Source: Taeniopygia guttata
Taxonomy: Eukaryota; Chordata; Aves; Passeriformes; Estrildidae
Assembly (NCBI RefSeq): GCF_048771995.1
Contig: NC_133063.1
Location: 14,680,063 to 14,744,062 of the forward strand
Reading direction: 5' to 3'
Length of the DNA stretch: 64,000 nucleotides
Positions 24,327 to 37,503 of the stretch are shown piece by piece. Each line of letters opens with the position of its first letter. Position 1 is the stretch's first letter. A program made the translations under genes and the position numbers. A model generated the notes under the pieces. It was not told the origin of the DNA. It was given only the letters and a program-made list of their open reading frames with translations, and did not search any database.

Positions 24327-24550
24327 AATTTTAATGTGATATAGTTATCAAACCAACAAATTAGGTCTTTACCCAGGTATCAGACTTCCATTAGCATCTG
24401 GCACTGCAGGTTACCAAGGGCACAATGATACCTATATAAACTACAGCTGCTCATTTATATTCCCTCATCTATATTGAAACATAATCTGTTGTTTGGAATT
24501 GTTAAACTTTTGAAACATACTATTAAATATTAAAGATGCTTGAAAATTTT
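24327..24550 (+). other. FANCC: FANCC proximal 3' UTR
   Basis: About 220 bp from the stop codon to the first plausible cleavage region. No repeat is recognised. A distal site near 25446 would lengthen the UTR to about 1.15 kb. Confidence 0.55.
24522..24534 (+). terminator. Candidate FANCC polyadenylation signals (two ATTAAA)
   Basis: Two ATTAAA hexamers (24522-24527 and 24529-24534), 196 bp past the stop codon, followed by a T/GT-rich stretch (ttttgttctgagtactgtct). ATTAAA is the second most common vertebrate poly(A) signal. Use cannot be shown from sequence alone. Confidence 0.5.
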
Positions 24551-27500
24551 GTTCTGAGTACTGTCTGTAACAAGAGACCTACATCATCATCACTCATCTC
24601 CTTGTTGTTTGTCTGGTTCATGATCAGTTTTTTTCCAAATTACTCATGTAGCGTGCTTTAAGCAAATCATATCCAATTGTTTGATTGGTAAGTTGTTTCT
24701 AAAATGTTTTTTTCTATGCTTCTGCTTTTATGAACCTAATGATGATCTCAAGTGATTCATAGTGTTCTCAGGAAATCAGTGAGTGGTATTTCCTGAACTC
24801 TTTCCTTATTTTCAAAAATGTTTCCAAAATGAAACTCTTCCCAGATTTGCTAAATGTGGGGGTTTTTCAATACTGCAGCTTTCCCAGGGCAGTGTTCTCC
24901 TCTAAGTATTAGACCAATAGCTGTTTTTTGTCAACAGATACTGCAGGCATAAAATTGCTTGCAGTACAGCCCAATTAACAGTGTGGTGTGACTGATGCTA
25001 TTATTTATTAATTTAAGAAATATGGGGCTTTTATTCAGACAAAAGAGGGCAAGCAAAACAGAGACATAAGGACATTTCCCAGTTTAAAGGGACAGATTTC
25101 CTATAAAGGTTGCAACTCATTTCCTTCATTTTTGTGTCCAGCAGTTATTTGCTTACTTCTTTGTTTAGGTTTTTTGTCTCCTGCAAGGAGCATAAACAGG
25201 TAGCAACAGCTTATGTTTTTTTATGCTTAGGAAAGTATTTTTCCCTTGAAGTTTTGTGAACCTGTTTCTAGTTTAACTAGAAAAATAAGCATAGAGAATA
25301 GTAGTAATAGCGAATCCTAACTTTCCGCAGTAATTTGTTCTCCTAGATTACTTATGTGTAATGCCAATGCCTGTGCTATGCTACTCAAAGATGCTACCTG
25401 AAATTCTGTTCTTGCATATAAAATCCAAGACATGTATATTGAATTAATAAAGCTTTTTGAATGTAGCCTTTGTTTTTGAGCAAGGGGAAAGAAAAACAGT
25501 GTACTTAGTGTCCTTTGGCTGTAAGAAGTGGAAAGATATTTTCTGTTACGCTGTTAACTGATTTCTTACAATTTTGTTCCCAATGAGTCATATTACGGAA
25601 GTTACATGCCCTCTCAGTTAGTTTGCTAGTGAAAAAATTGCAAACACATAATGTATGTCTGCAAACAAAAGGTTGTTTTTCTCTTTATTGATTAAAAAAT
25701 ATTTTTAAATGAAAATTCAGAAATAAGTTAGTAGCAATTTTTCTGTTGTTAAATAGACATTTCTAAAAAACTAAAATCAAGCAACCCATTTTCTGTTCCC
25801 TGAATACCATAACTGAAAAGCAGGAGATTAAACTCAATTAGTTTTTGGTCACAAACTCAGAGGTATTTGTGTAGTGGAAACAGATGTGGAGTGCTCTATT
25901 TAGAACGATAAATAATCTAAAATTTTAACCCAAAGGAAGAATAAATTTTTGGTTCTGGTTTTTCTTTTTGTTTGTGTTTTTGTTTTTTTGGGGGGATTTT
26001 CTTTCATTTAATGTCTAATCTGATTGTTGGCTGTGAGGCTCTTTGTTGTGTTTTCTCCATATTGTGCCTCTATGTAATTTTAACTATGTAGAAGAAAGAT
26101 TAGCAATGAATTGCAATATCTAATTCTTGCAGATTAATTAGGTGAATGATATGGGTATTATATTCAGATGTGTATAGCAGTTTTTGGACAGCTATTTTAA
26201 AGTATCTTTTCTTTATCAGTGTTGTTATTTTTCTATTTACAAAATGCATGAAAATTCATTTAACAAAATCAATATGCTGATAAATAAGGATAAATAAATT
26301 CAAGCAGGAAGGAAATGTACCATGAAGGCAGTTAAAACCCAAAATTAGTAGTGAATTGATATATTCTTGTTTTCTTGTATTTGGCTTTGTAAGAAAAACT
26401 GGATGATTTAAATACTAAGGAGGATTTGCTAGTTTCAGGAGGCTCTAAGGAAGAAACCTAATTTATACTGTCTCTAACTTTAAAAGAAGCTATATCTGTG
26501 CTGGCATTCTTTTTGCCCTTTTTAGCATAGTGGTTATAAATCGCTGGTATTTCTTTTTCCTTACTCTTTCAGGATGCTTGAATTATGATCTAACTTTGAT
26601 AGAAGCTGTGATTTTGTGGGATGTTGAAGCTACTTCTGTTAGTTTGCCAGTGGAAGGCTACAGAGCAATTTGGTAGATCTGAGTAATGGAAGATTCCTCA
26701 TATGGGAACTTCTGCATTATCCACCCAATGTGCATCTTTTCCTCTGTAATTGCTGCTTTCTGGAAATGTTCTTTGGGGCCTTCAAGGCTGTACTTCTGTG
26801 CTGAACCAGCCAAGAAGTTGTTCCCTTGCATTCTAGGTGCAGCACACACCCTGGTTCTGGACAGTATGTAGAGAACTTTTCAAAACTGTTCTGCTTCAAG
26901 GCATTTTTTGAATAAGAATACAGACAGCAAATTTTACTTCTTTGTTGATGATGCTTCTTTCCAGTCTTAAGACTGTGAAGTTGGAGGTTTTTGGATTCTG
27001 CAAACTTTGCAGCATGGTGCTCGGTGGTGTCTGTGGATTTTCTTCAGGCAGAAAAAAATGTCATTTCTGTGGCTTTTATTTAATCAAGATCTCACTACAG
27101 TGCCTATACAAAGCAGAATGTATTTTATTTTGTCATGTGTTGTCAGATACTGCAATTTAGCTGACCAACAGTAACATTTATTGTATTACTTCTAGCATTT
27201 GTTCTTAAGTTTCTGTACTCTCAACATTGTAAGTGGCAAGAGGTGTTAATAGACACAGTGAGTTAATATTTGTTTCAGTGAGCTGAAAACTGATAAATAC
27301 TTGGCTTGGCAGGGATACAATTCAAAACATTTGAAGCATTAGCATTATAGAAGTATAAGATAAAACACCTAGCACAAATGACTTGCAGTTACTAAACAAA
27401 ATACAGATTTACACCATTTCATTGCTGTGTTATCTAATGTCAGAGTAAAGTACCTAATATTCTGTGTGAATGAGTAATGTCATACTCCATTAAAAAGAAG

Positions 27501-30500
27501 TTTTCTAATAGACCCAGGTTTGAAAAAATCAAAACCTGGAATGTTACAGGAGGAGTTCTCCACAAGCATGTGTTTGAATTTTTAGTCTGCAATGGCTTTC
27601 TTAAGCAACCAGCATGTTTCGTTGGGCAACACCAGTAGTTAACCACTGTAGCTGAAAGCTCTGGTGCCAGAGGCATCCCACTAGCACTTCATTCATTGCA
27701 GTGTTCAGATGTGTGCTGCTTGAATCTGCTTCTCTGGCAAGTTTTCCTTACTTGTGATACAAGTTTTTCTTAAATGCTTGCCTGGATTTAAAAGATGTGC
27801 TCGTGGTAGACATTCCATTTGCTGCCCTAGTAGAGAGAAGCTAATTCTGTGGATTTGCTGTTAGGTGGTCTGTTCAGTAGTGAACGCCACGGAGGCGTTT
27901 CCCTTGCTTGCACTGGCTCTTCCTTTAACCAGCTCTGGCTGCTGGGAAGGAATAAACCTCACAAAATCCTTCTGATGGCTTCAGTGTGCTCACTGTTGTC
28001 TGAGCTGCCAAAGGATAGGCATTGGACTGCTGTCAGCCACTGAAACAAAACTTTGAAATGTCAGCTGGCTCTAATTGAGTTGCAGTGATGTTCTTCATAG
28101 GCAATGGTGGTGCTTTAGTTTGCATTCTGTGTTCTTGCATGTGTGTGAAGGGAGGGAGTGACAAAAAAGATAAACATGTTTATGAAATTCAACTGTAGGA
28201 GCTTAGCTGTGATTTTTATATTCAGTACTGATAGAAGCAACAATTCCATACATGACATCCAACAAGTAGCAGAGAAAAAGTCCAGCATTAGTGGCTTTAA
28301 TAGGTCTGTATATTTAACTAACTTCACATCTCTTACTGCTTTAAAAGCCTCTTTCATAACTCTTCTGTACTATGTCAGATGATGGACTGATGTAATAAAA
28401 AAGTAGACCCTCAGAAACAATGACCCTCTCTTTTCTGTCCTTTTCAATAAAAATATTTGTTAGCCCCATGAACTTCTGCAGATGCATAAATGCCATCTTG
28501 AAGAGATTGCCTTTTTACATATTCTTGATTAACATTGTGAATTGCACTGTTGAGATGTCTCCCGTGTATATGCCAGTTAGCCAGGATGTACAGTTCACTC
28601 CTTAACATTTTATTTCTTAGCTTGTGAGTTTATATAAAGGCTTCCAAAATAGGTGCAATATGTCATTTGCCTGCTACTGTTAAAAGTTTTCTTAATATTT
28701 CACATATGAGAAAGCAGCTTCTGTTTGCTTTGACTAATGATTCCATACCTTCTACTATGTATAGGTTTTCTAAAAATAGGACTTCAGCTTTTTTATTTCC
28801 ACCTAACTTGTAATAGTAGCTGGCAATAGAAATTTCCTATCTGTACCATTGTTCCCTGTAGAGACAACCAGCAACTGTTAAAGTGCTTTTTATCTCACGA
28901 CTGTGCCCCACTTCCATATCAGCTTCAGATGTCTGTGAATAGAGAAGGAAAAGCCAGTATCAGATTCCATGGAAGAGGAGAGAAGCCTTGAAATATGACA
29001 CAGGATTAATTTGTAAGATGGAAATGAGTGATACATGTCTGTGAACTCAGGTGCTTTGTGAGTTTCTAGCAGGGAGGACCAATAGCAGCATCTTTTCTGG
29101 AAATGTAAGAAAAGTGCCACTATTTTTTCCATGGATCAGTAAATTTCTCCAAGTTCATTGCAAACCCCACTATTACGTTTCAGCTTTCTTTTCTCGTGTG
29201 TTTGCTTCTTTACTGAAGTACAAATGGCCCGTGCTGGGCAATTTGCTGCACAGGCACACTTTTCAGGCAGACCGAATTGCTGTAGCTGCTTTTTCTGACT
29301 GGCTTGTCCTAGGCCAGTGGATACTGAACAAATGTCAAGCCTAAACCTTGCAATTAAGTAACAACATCTGTTTAGGAAAGATAATTACATTGGGATTTAA
29401 AGTCTTCAGATGACAGCTGTTGACTGTTTTTCATCGTGGCTCTTCTGATCTTGATTTCATGAGTTTTTCTGCTCGTTGTATTGGCAGAGCAAGCTCCCAC
29501 ATGTGCCTACTCTTTAGGCAGAAGCATTGCCTTTTTTTTTTTTTTTCTTCCTTTCTGGCGAGGATCCAAGTTGAATGGTAGATGCAGTCTCTTTATTTTT
29601 CTTTTGTTGTTTTTACTTTTAAAATGTAATACCCTAAACCTAAGTAAACATCATAGAACGAAGTTTATGAACTTGCATATAAAATCAAGTATGGGATGAA
29701 TATCTGTTTTTCTGCTGAGATCCTTCACTCACAGACTTGTGTCTAACCACCAGCATTCTGTAGGTCAGTTGTTCCCTGCTCTGATTTCTTCAGATTCGGC
29801 AGACTTGTTGTAGAAGAATGAAAGAACAGAATTTGGTATCCGTGCTGTCCCCCCTCTGCTTCAAAAATCGTGCATTTGAACAGCCCAACTGGTGCACCAC
29901 TTAAATGGTTAACATGGATTTTGGACAGTTCCTCAAAATGCATTGTAGAGTCTGGAAATCCACATGAATTTAAAGAAGGTATAAGAACTGCTGTGTGACA
30001 TCCTGCTGTGGTGCAATTTTCATAATTTTCCTATTAATTTAGTTTCTTTTGTGAATCTGAAAGACAGTTTAGCTCATGATTTTTCAGACATTCAGGGAGT
30101 AAGCAAGAGGAAGAACCATTCAGAAGGCTCTTCATGACTACATTGGGTCCTCACCACCTCTAAAGCATAACCAAAAAGCACAGTCTCTAATAGCTGTATT
30201 TTAAGACAAACTGGGGAATAATTTTTGGTTTTTGCATGTTATAAACCTGTGGTTTTGATGCTGAATTCCCTTGATGCAAAAATACAGTGCTACACCAGCT
30301 TTTAGCATTGACCTTCGTTCTGTGATGTAGAACTTTCCTCAGCATCACATCTACCCTTCAGTTGATGCTGGCATTATTCATATTGGTAACAGTGAATCAA
30401 CTAGCTTAAAAATAAGACTGATCTTTCTATTTACTTAGTCTGGATGCTTTCTAGTTTCCATTCCTTGCTTCCAGCTATCAAGTAAGAAGTTTACATTCAT

Positions 30501-30645
30501 GTGATTTGATTGAAGAAAGGAGAGCCAAGTGCTGGGAGAAGGTGTGTGCAGAAACTGTAAAATGTCAGTGGGTGGACTTTCCTGTTCTTGTATAAAACTC
30601 ACAGTCTTGTGATTATTTATCTGACTCTTCATCTGTGTAAAGAAG
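24551..30645. other. Region downstream of FANCC, no gene recognised
   Basis: About 6 kb of AT-rich sequence between the FANCC 3' end and the solo LTR. Open frames here are short (below 100 codons) and none shows homology or splice context. T-rich tracts occur near 25979-25989 and 29531-29547. The first 0.9 kb may be distal FANCC 3' UTR. Confidence 0.6.
25446..25451 (+). terminator. Candidate distal FANCC polyadenylation signal (AATAAA)
   Basis: First canonical AATAAA on the + strand after the FANCC stop that is followed by a T/G-rich stretch (gtagcctttgtttttgag). A possible distal alternative to the ATTAAA pair. Confidence 0.35.
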
Positions 30646-31208
30646 TGTGCTGCTTTAGGCTTAGGTAGAGTTAATTTCCTTCTCAGAGGCTGATGTGGGG
30701 CTGAGTTTTGTATTTGTGTTAAACACAGGGTTGATAATAAAAGAGCTGGTTTTGTTATTGCTGATCAGGACTTTCACAGAGCCATGCTGGGGAGGAAGTT
30801 GGGGGTGCATGGGTAGCTGGGACAGAACACAGCCAGGACAGGTGACCCAAACTGACCAAAGGGGTATTCCAGACCATGTGACATCATGCTCAGGATATAA
30901 AGTGGGGGAACACGGAGGAATGGGGAACATTTGAAGTGGCAGTGTTTGTCATCACAAGTCACTGTTATGTGTGATGGGGCCCTGATCTCCTGGAGATGGC
31001 TGAACACCTGCCTGCCCCTAGGAAGCAGTGAATTAATTCCTTGTTTTGCTTTGCCTGTTTGCATGGCTTTTGCTTTCCATATTAAACTGTCTTTATCTCA
31101 GCCCATGAGTTTTCTCACATTACCCTTCCAGTTCTCTCCCTGATCCTGCTGGTGGGGGAGTGAGCAAGCATCTGCATGGGGATTGGCTGCTGGGGTTAAA
31201 CCATGACA
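30646..31208 (+). mobile_element. Solo LTR, avian endogenous retrovirus, near full length
   Basis: 563 bp from TGTGCTGC to ..AACCATGACA. It contains a TATA-type box (ggatataaag, about 30894), an ATTAAA poly(A) signal near 31081 and a TTAAACCATGAC 3' end, features I know from a common avian ERVL-type LTR. Flanks are agaag (30641-30645) and agaaa (31209-31213), a 4-of-5 target duplication. No internal viral genes adjoin, so this is a recombined solo LTR. Confidence 0.85.
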
Positions 31209-34200
31209 AGAAAAAAAAGATCAGCATTTATGTCATACAATTGCTTTTTTTTTAAATACTCAAGCAAACAGGAACAATGTTTTCCCTCAGGTAAAACTGG
31301 AAGCTTATTAAAAAGCCTTCATATATTGTCAAAAACAACTAAGAGAGTATAATGCAAACAGGGCATGATGGGCAGTTTCAGCACAAGCGATGGCAATTAC
31401 AAAATCTTAATGTTGGTTTTGCAGGGTAGTATTGCCATGTTACTGATGGAAACAAAGATGGCTGTAGGAACATGTAGGCTGTGTGTAGGGAAATGGTGTC
31501 TGGAGGGGCATGAAAGGTGGATTGAGGGAGAAGGGGCAGTCTGGTTCCGTATCTTAGGGAGCAAGATAAAAGTTAAGTACTTTTCAGGTGTAAAACTGAA
31601 TAAATTGGAATGAAACTTTAATTGGTCATGCTTGGCAATTAAATAGATGAGTTTCAAGCACACCAAGGAACAGATGCAGCCTGGAGTAAAATGGTTGCTG
31701 AGATTTTGTAATTTTAGTTCACTTGTACTTGCAGGAGTTGACTGTAAGGAGGTACAGAGCTGTAGAGCATATAACTTTTACTACCAAAAATAAAAATAAC
31801 TGTGGGACAAAATTATTGTGAAGAAACAATTTGAGGTTAAAAGTATTTTTTTTTTTAATATGTTTTTTCTATGTGGTAGATGATGAGCACTGTAGTCCCT
31901 TCAGGATTAAATATCAAGTGAATCACATTATGGTGCCAAGCACCAGCTTCTCAAACTAGCCTGTTTAGATGCAGTCAGGATGGCTGGGGATGATGCCAGT
32001 GGCAAAGCATTGTGAATAAAATGTCTCAGATGGAGCTTCGGCAGAGAGCTCCAGTGCTGAGACAGCAGTCCCAACAAGCCCGAGGAAAAGCCTGGGTGTA
32101 GTCAGAAACAGGCAGTTTTCAGAGAAAAACCCTTCTGAAGTGAGCTACATTAACTAAAGGGTACAGCAACGCCCAGCTGCTGCTCAGGGGCATGTGAGAA
32201 GACAGCAAAGCTGTCATCTCTGCAGTGGGGCAATGAGCAAATCTGCATTTTGCAGATTGTTCTGTGGACAGCACTACTGGAGAACTGTGCTAATGCCAAG
32301 GAGTGTCAGTTGAAAACCAGGTTCTGCTTTCTGATGTGTAATGATCATGTAAAAGAAATTTTTACAGAACTGCAATTTCTGCATGCTTTCAGGGAACAGA
32401 GCAAATGCCTGTTGTTCTTATGGAAAGCAGGTATATTTTAGTATTATAAAATATTAATTTTGTGCAGAGAATATGCACTTAGTTTATATCATAGCACATG
32501 GACAGATGCAGTTAGTCTCCCAAGGATTCTGCAAATGTCTCAATTTCTTTAAGCACTGCCATATTTCACCGACCTAAAATGTCAGCTTGGCAGCAGGTAA
32601 GATTTAAAAATATATTTTCCAGTATATTGTGTCCACAGAAACAAAGAACATAGCCATATCAGTGTATATGTTCACTTCATATTTTATGTGCGCAAACTCA
32701 GTATGCTTATGAAATTCTAGATGAGTCAGCTCCTCAATTTGGTTGCTTCCTTGTCCTTTCTTGCAATTTTTTTTTTTGTTGACTAGTCTGGGCATCAGCG
32801 ATTGAGGCTGGGAAGTGAAATGCACTTATGTGTCTGGTGAAATCTTTGACTTACAGAAGACATCAGACATGACTCATGAATACTGGGAACTGTAGCACAA
32901 AGGTAGATACTTTATAGCTTTAAAAACCCACAAGATACATTATTAAAAGGACCACAAGATGTATTAATTTTGCTTTTTTAGATATTACGAATTAGTGTTG
33001 TGGAATAGGGTTTTCAGTGAATTAGAGTATGGTTTTGTGCACAGTATGTGGGTGTATTTCAAATGTTACTCTTACCTTAGTACATTATTATGTGAATGCT
33101 TTTTTCAAAATAAAATACCATTAAGTTACTGGTAAAAATTTGAATGACCTTAGATTTCATTTACTACTCTTAAATCATGTGTAGTGAAATTGAGTCCTGC
33201 TGCAGCACGCACATGTCTGAGCTGGCACTTGTCTGCAGAATGGGGGCCTGGAAGGTGTGGATTTTCCAGATATTTACAGTCCAGTTTCTGCCTGGAAAGC
33301 ATCAACCCCCAAACTAGTAGAGCCTTTGGAACATAATGGCTCATGGTTACATGGTAACATGTAAGAATCAGCTGCCTGCTGCTGCTTACAAAAGCACCAC
33401 GGTTTCCTCCCATATAGCTCTGTATGCAGAAAAGCCTACAAACTAACACCTAAATTTTCTGTAGCACAAATACCAGTTCTCAAGACTTTCATCAGCTGTG
33501 GAGATGAACTGGCTGGCCACAGTGCTCTGCATTATACATTTTAATGCTCCATATGACTTTTTTGATTTGTTCTGGTAGTATCCCTTTTCATAGTGCTTTT
33601 TATATGTCAGAAATCCTTAGGGTTCTTATGCCAACTTGTTTCCTCAAGCCGCACACTTGCTGCATTTCCAGTCAGATCTTTGTTTCCAGACAATTTTCCT
33701 TCCCTATTTCGTGTGAGGCATGGACAATAGGGTACAGCTAATTCCCTTCTAAAGGAGAAGTCACAGAGACAGCAGCAGCTGCAATCACCTCCCAGCAAAG
33801 CTGCAGACAGAAAGCAGCTGTCAGCAAAATTGAGTGGTTTACTCTGTACTTGCAGCAGAAAGTGTATGGCAAAGAATGAAGGCATTGCCACTGAAGGGCT
33901 AAGGGATTTGCAGGGCCACTCCCTTGTTATGGTCTGCCTTTACTCTGGAAAAGTAGACCAGCATGATGGCGATCCCTGCCCAACTATATAGATACAGTTT
34001 TAATTTTTCATCTGAGATTAATTTTCAGAGCTGAAAGGTACATCCAGAAAAGAATCACCGAGATCCTAACTAGATGCTGGCCTGATGAAATAAGTGGGAG
34101 ATAGTCCAGCACTGGGCTTTCTAATGCTATTCAGAAAAACATTACCACTGTGTTTGGAAAGGACTAAATTAGGGATGGGAGGGGGGAAAAAACCCCTACA

Positions 34201-34302
34201 AAATGTCGTATTTTATTCAGAGGGGGCTGCCTATGAAACAAGTAAATGAAACCTAAGGGCAAAGGCACACCTATATAGATGCCTGTGTTGTCATAGCCAC
34301 AT
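31209..34302. other. Intergenic region, no gene recognised
   Basis: About 3.1 kb between the solo LTR and the CR1 block. A moderately GC-rich patch (31970-32240) is not identified. No exon-like or transposon signal was recognised. Confidence 0.6.
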
Positions 34303-34372
34303 ACAATCATAGAATACACTGAATTGGAAGCGGCCCACAAAGTCCCCCGAGTCCATCTCCTACATGGAAGTA
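34303..34372 (-). mobile_element. CR1 LINE 3'-end fragment
   Basis: About 70 bp resembling the terminal CR1 sequence in reverse (aatcatagaatacactgaat, then tggaag..gtcc). It is oriented opposite to the larger CR1 that starts about 200 bp to the right. Confidence 0.6.
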
Positions 34373-34579
34373 TTGTTTGAAAAGATACAACTTCCTGTAA
34401 TGATTTATTTGTAGGAAGTTTGGAAATAGATTTTGTTGTTGCTTACTTTTATTTGCTACAACTAAATTCTGCAACTTCCTTCTGTCAGGAACTCAATATA
34501 GAAACACCTACCTGAGAGAAAACCGTAAGGTTGGTGGTTTGTTGTTTTCTGTTAGGCTTTTGATAGGGCCTATTGAAAA

Positions 34580-36015
34580 CTTACATGTGGAGGACCTACT
34601 GCTCCAGCTGGATCCCTACAAACCTATGGGGCCTGATAGGATTCATCCAAGCGTCCTTCCAGAACTGGCTGATGTCATCATAAAATGTCTCTTTTGAGTG
34701 GTCTTGGGAATCCAGAAGTCCCAGCTGACTGGAAGCTGGTAAATATTTGTCCCGATTTTCAGGAAGAGAAGGAGGACTTGGGAAACTATAGGTTTGTCAG
34801 TCTCACTCCAGTGCCTGATAAAGTTATGGAGAAGTTTATTCTGGGGGTGCTGAAAAACACCTGAAAGACAGCACAGTCATTGGTCACAGCTAGCACGTCT
34901 TCATGAGAAGGAAGTCTAGCTTATTAACCTGATTTCCTTTCATGACTAGGTAACCCACCCAGCTGACCAAGGGAAGACTAAAGTTTTTGATAAGAGTCTC
35001 TCACAGGATCCTTCTGGACCTAATGTGCAGCCCACAGCTGGATAAACACATCATGGGATGGGTGAGCAGCTGGGTCATGAGTCAGGCACAAAGGGTCACA
35101 GTGAATGGGGCGACATCAGACTGGGGACCTGTCACTGGAGGGGCTCCACAGGGCCCATCCTCGGCCCTCTGCTCTTCAACAGCTTCATAAATGACCTGGA
35201 CACAGAACTGGAAAGGATACTGAGCAAGTTCACAGATGATACAAAACTGGGAGGGGCTGTTGCCTCCCTCCAGGGCAGGGAGAGGCCCTGCAGGGAGACC
35301 TCCACAAATCAGGGGTCTGGGCAATCACCAACAACATGGAGTTCAACAGGGGAAAGTGCTGGATCCTGCATCTGGGATGGGGTAACCCTGGATGTATGGA
35401 CAGACTGGGAATGAGATGCTGTAAGCAGGGCCATGGAAAGGGACCTGGGGGTCCTGGCAAGTTGAACATGGATCAGCAGTGCCCTGGCAGCCAGGACAGC
35501 CAGCCCTGTCCTGGGGGACATCAGGCACAGATCACCAGCCAGGCAAGGGAGGGGATTGTCCTGCTCTGCTCTGAGCTGGGGTGGCATCACCTCCAGTGCT
35601 GGAGGCTGTGTTGCTGTACGAGGAGCAGCTGAGGTCACTTGGTCTGTTCACCTCAGAGGAGACTGAGGACAGAGCTCACTGCAGTTGCAACCTCCTCACG
35701 AGGGGAAGAGGAGGGGCAGGCACTGATCTCTCCTCTGTGGTCCCCAGTGACAGAACCCCAGGGAATGGCCTGAAGATGTGCCAGGGGACATTTAGGTTGG
35801 GTATTAGAAAGAGCTTCCTCCCCCAGAGGGTGGCTGGGCACTGGAACAGGCTCCCCAGGGAAGTGGTCACAGCACCAAATCTGAGAGAGCTCAAGAGGCA
35901 TTTGGACAATGCTCTCAGCACATGGTGTGACTCTTGGGGATGGTGCTGTGCAGGGCCAGGAGCTGAATTCAATGATTTTTGTGGGTCCCTTCCAACTCAC
36001 TCTGTGATTCTGTAA
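34580..36015 (+). mobile_element. CR1 LINE, reverse transcriptase to 3' terminus
   Basis: Translated in shifting + frames it gives GPDRIHPSVLPELADVI, then the RT section TGPILGPLLFNSFINDLDTE with FTDDTKLGG (A to T before the DD pair), and the C-terminal LRSLGLFTSEET..SDRTPGNGLK..FLPQRVAGHWNRLPREVV. It ends with the CR1 terminus (ttccaactcactctgtgattctgta) at about 36015. Frameshifts and stops throughout; it is a dead, 5'-truncated copy. Confidence 0.9.
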
Positions 36016-37497
36016 ATAATTATAGGGTTATACGGTTCACTTCCAGTGCTCTTGACATGATTCAGAAGGGTAATATTTATATCATGTTAATGACCTACTA
36101 AACAATACATGCATGAGTCTCCTATGCTCTCTGATGAGTTATGGTGACACTAATTGTTCAGTGCCACCTTCAGCTTTCTTTTCATCTGGAGCCTCACTCT
36201 ATATCATAATGCTTGTATTAGCAACAAAAGGCCCCATAAGCCCTGATGAAGGGCAAGAACTGCCACCTCTTTGCCATTTTTTAGGTTTTTTGGTGTTAGT
36301 ATTTTATTTTCTCTTCCTTTTCTCAGTTGCTACCATGCATGATGGGTCATGAAGTTGTAGTGAGGGGAAATGGTCAAGTTAATACTGCTGAAGCAGACTA
36401 TAAGAGCTGTAGCAAACAAAACAAACTACTGCTGTGCTCAGTATTTAAAAAAAAAAAAAATCACAAGTAGATTATTCTGAAAGGAGAAAAATTTGGTGCC
36501 ATTTTAAAAAGTGTGTAGTATCTTACATGCCCTTAGCTTTAACAGTACTGGCTACGAAGAGGCCTAGAATGTATTTAATTTCTGCATATTTTGTGCAAGA
36601 GTCTTATCCAGCTCTGCATATTTTTCCTTACACACTGAAAAAAGGCAAAAAGCAAGCAGAAAAACCTTTGAAATGAAGTGTAACCTTTGCAGAAAAACCT
36701 GTGAAATGAAGTGTAACTCTGTTATGAATGGGATCCTGTAATAACTGTGTCTGTGAGAGTCACTACATTTGAAGTCACTGTGGTGCCTTAGTGCCTTCTT
36801 GGACAATTTCCTAACTCTTACTGCATTTGAAAGAACTTGCTGAGTGTCCCTTAATTCAGGTTGTGACACTGTATGCCTGCAAAGGGGGAGGTCAGAAAAT
36901 GTGGTGACGTGAAAAGGAACTGTACTCTTTGTACTGAAGACACTCTTGAGGCAGGCTTATACTTTGTATTCTGAGGCTAAGAACTTTAAAAAAGAATACC
37001 CCATTTATTTTTTCTCATTATCATCCCTTAAGTGATGAGTTCCAGGTGCTTTTCTTCTGCTGCAAAAGAAGGAATGGAGTAATTTTTCTTCCCATGTTTT
37101 TAAATTATTTTGAACCACAGTGCAATGGAAAGACTATATGTACTTGAAAAAATAATTTATTTTGGTAATTTTATTACTATCAAAGAGTATTTGATATAAA
37201 ACAATAGAGTACAAAGGAAATAATTCACAGATTTTTGTGGTTTAAATTCTTAACTCTCTGAAATGAACAATTAAGATGTCTTCTAATAATGTAAAAATTC
37301 ACTGATCAGGGAAGAAGAGATACATTTGACATACCACTGCAAAAGAAACATCACAAGGGTATGAAAGACACTTCCAGAAAATGGGAGGTCTGACATTTCT
37401 AGTAAAATTTAACTTAAACATGACACGAGAGCATGATGATCTTTGTTTTTACTTCAGTCCCAACCCATCACCAGGATGATGTCAGGTAACTTTCCAG
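36016..37497. other. Region between CR1 and the AOPEP-strand 3' end
   Basis: 1.5 kb, AT-rich, with a short A tract (about 36448) and the tandem duplication at 36656. No gene was recognised. A further - strand AATAAA lies at 37156-37161, so AOPEP-strand transcripts could reach this far. Confidence 0.5.
36656..36717. repeat. 29-bp tandem duplication (period 33)
   Basis: Copies at 36656-36684 and 36689-36717 (starting gcagaaaaacct, ending gaagtgtaac) differ at one base. Confidence 0.85.
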
Positions 37498-37503
37498 TTT
37501 ATT
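37498..37503 (-). terminator. Candidate poly(A) signal of the miRNA-bearing transcript
   Basis: AATAAA on the - strand, about 460 bp beyond the putative acceptor at 37961-37963. It would close a short terminal 3' UTR exon. Confidence 0.35.

Noticed and set aside
34987..35190. Frame beginning MIRVSHRILLDLM as a small protein
   Set aside because: It is the CR1 RT region in one of several shifted frames.
35581..36015. 144-codon + strand frame as a possible gene
   Set aside because: C-terminal part of CR1 ORF2 running into the LINE 3' terminus.
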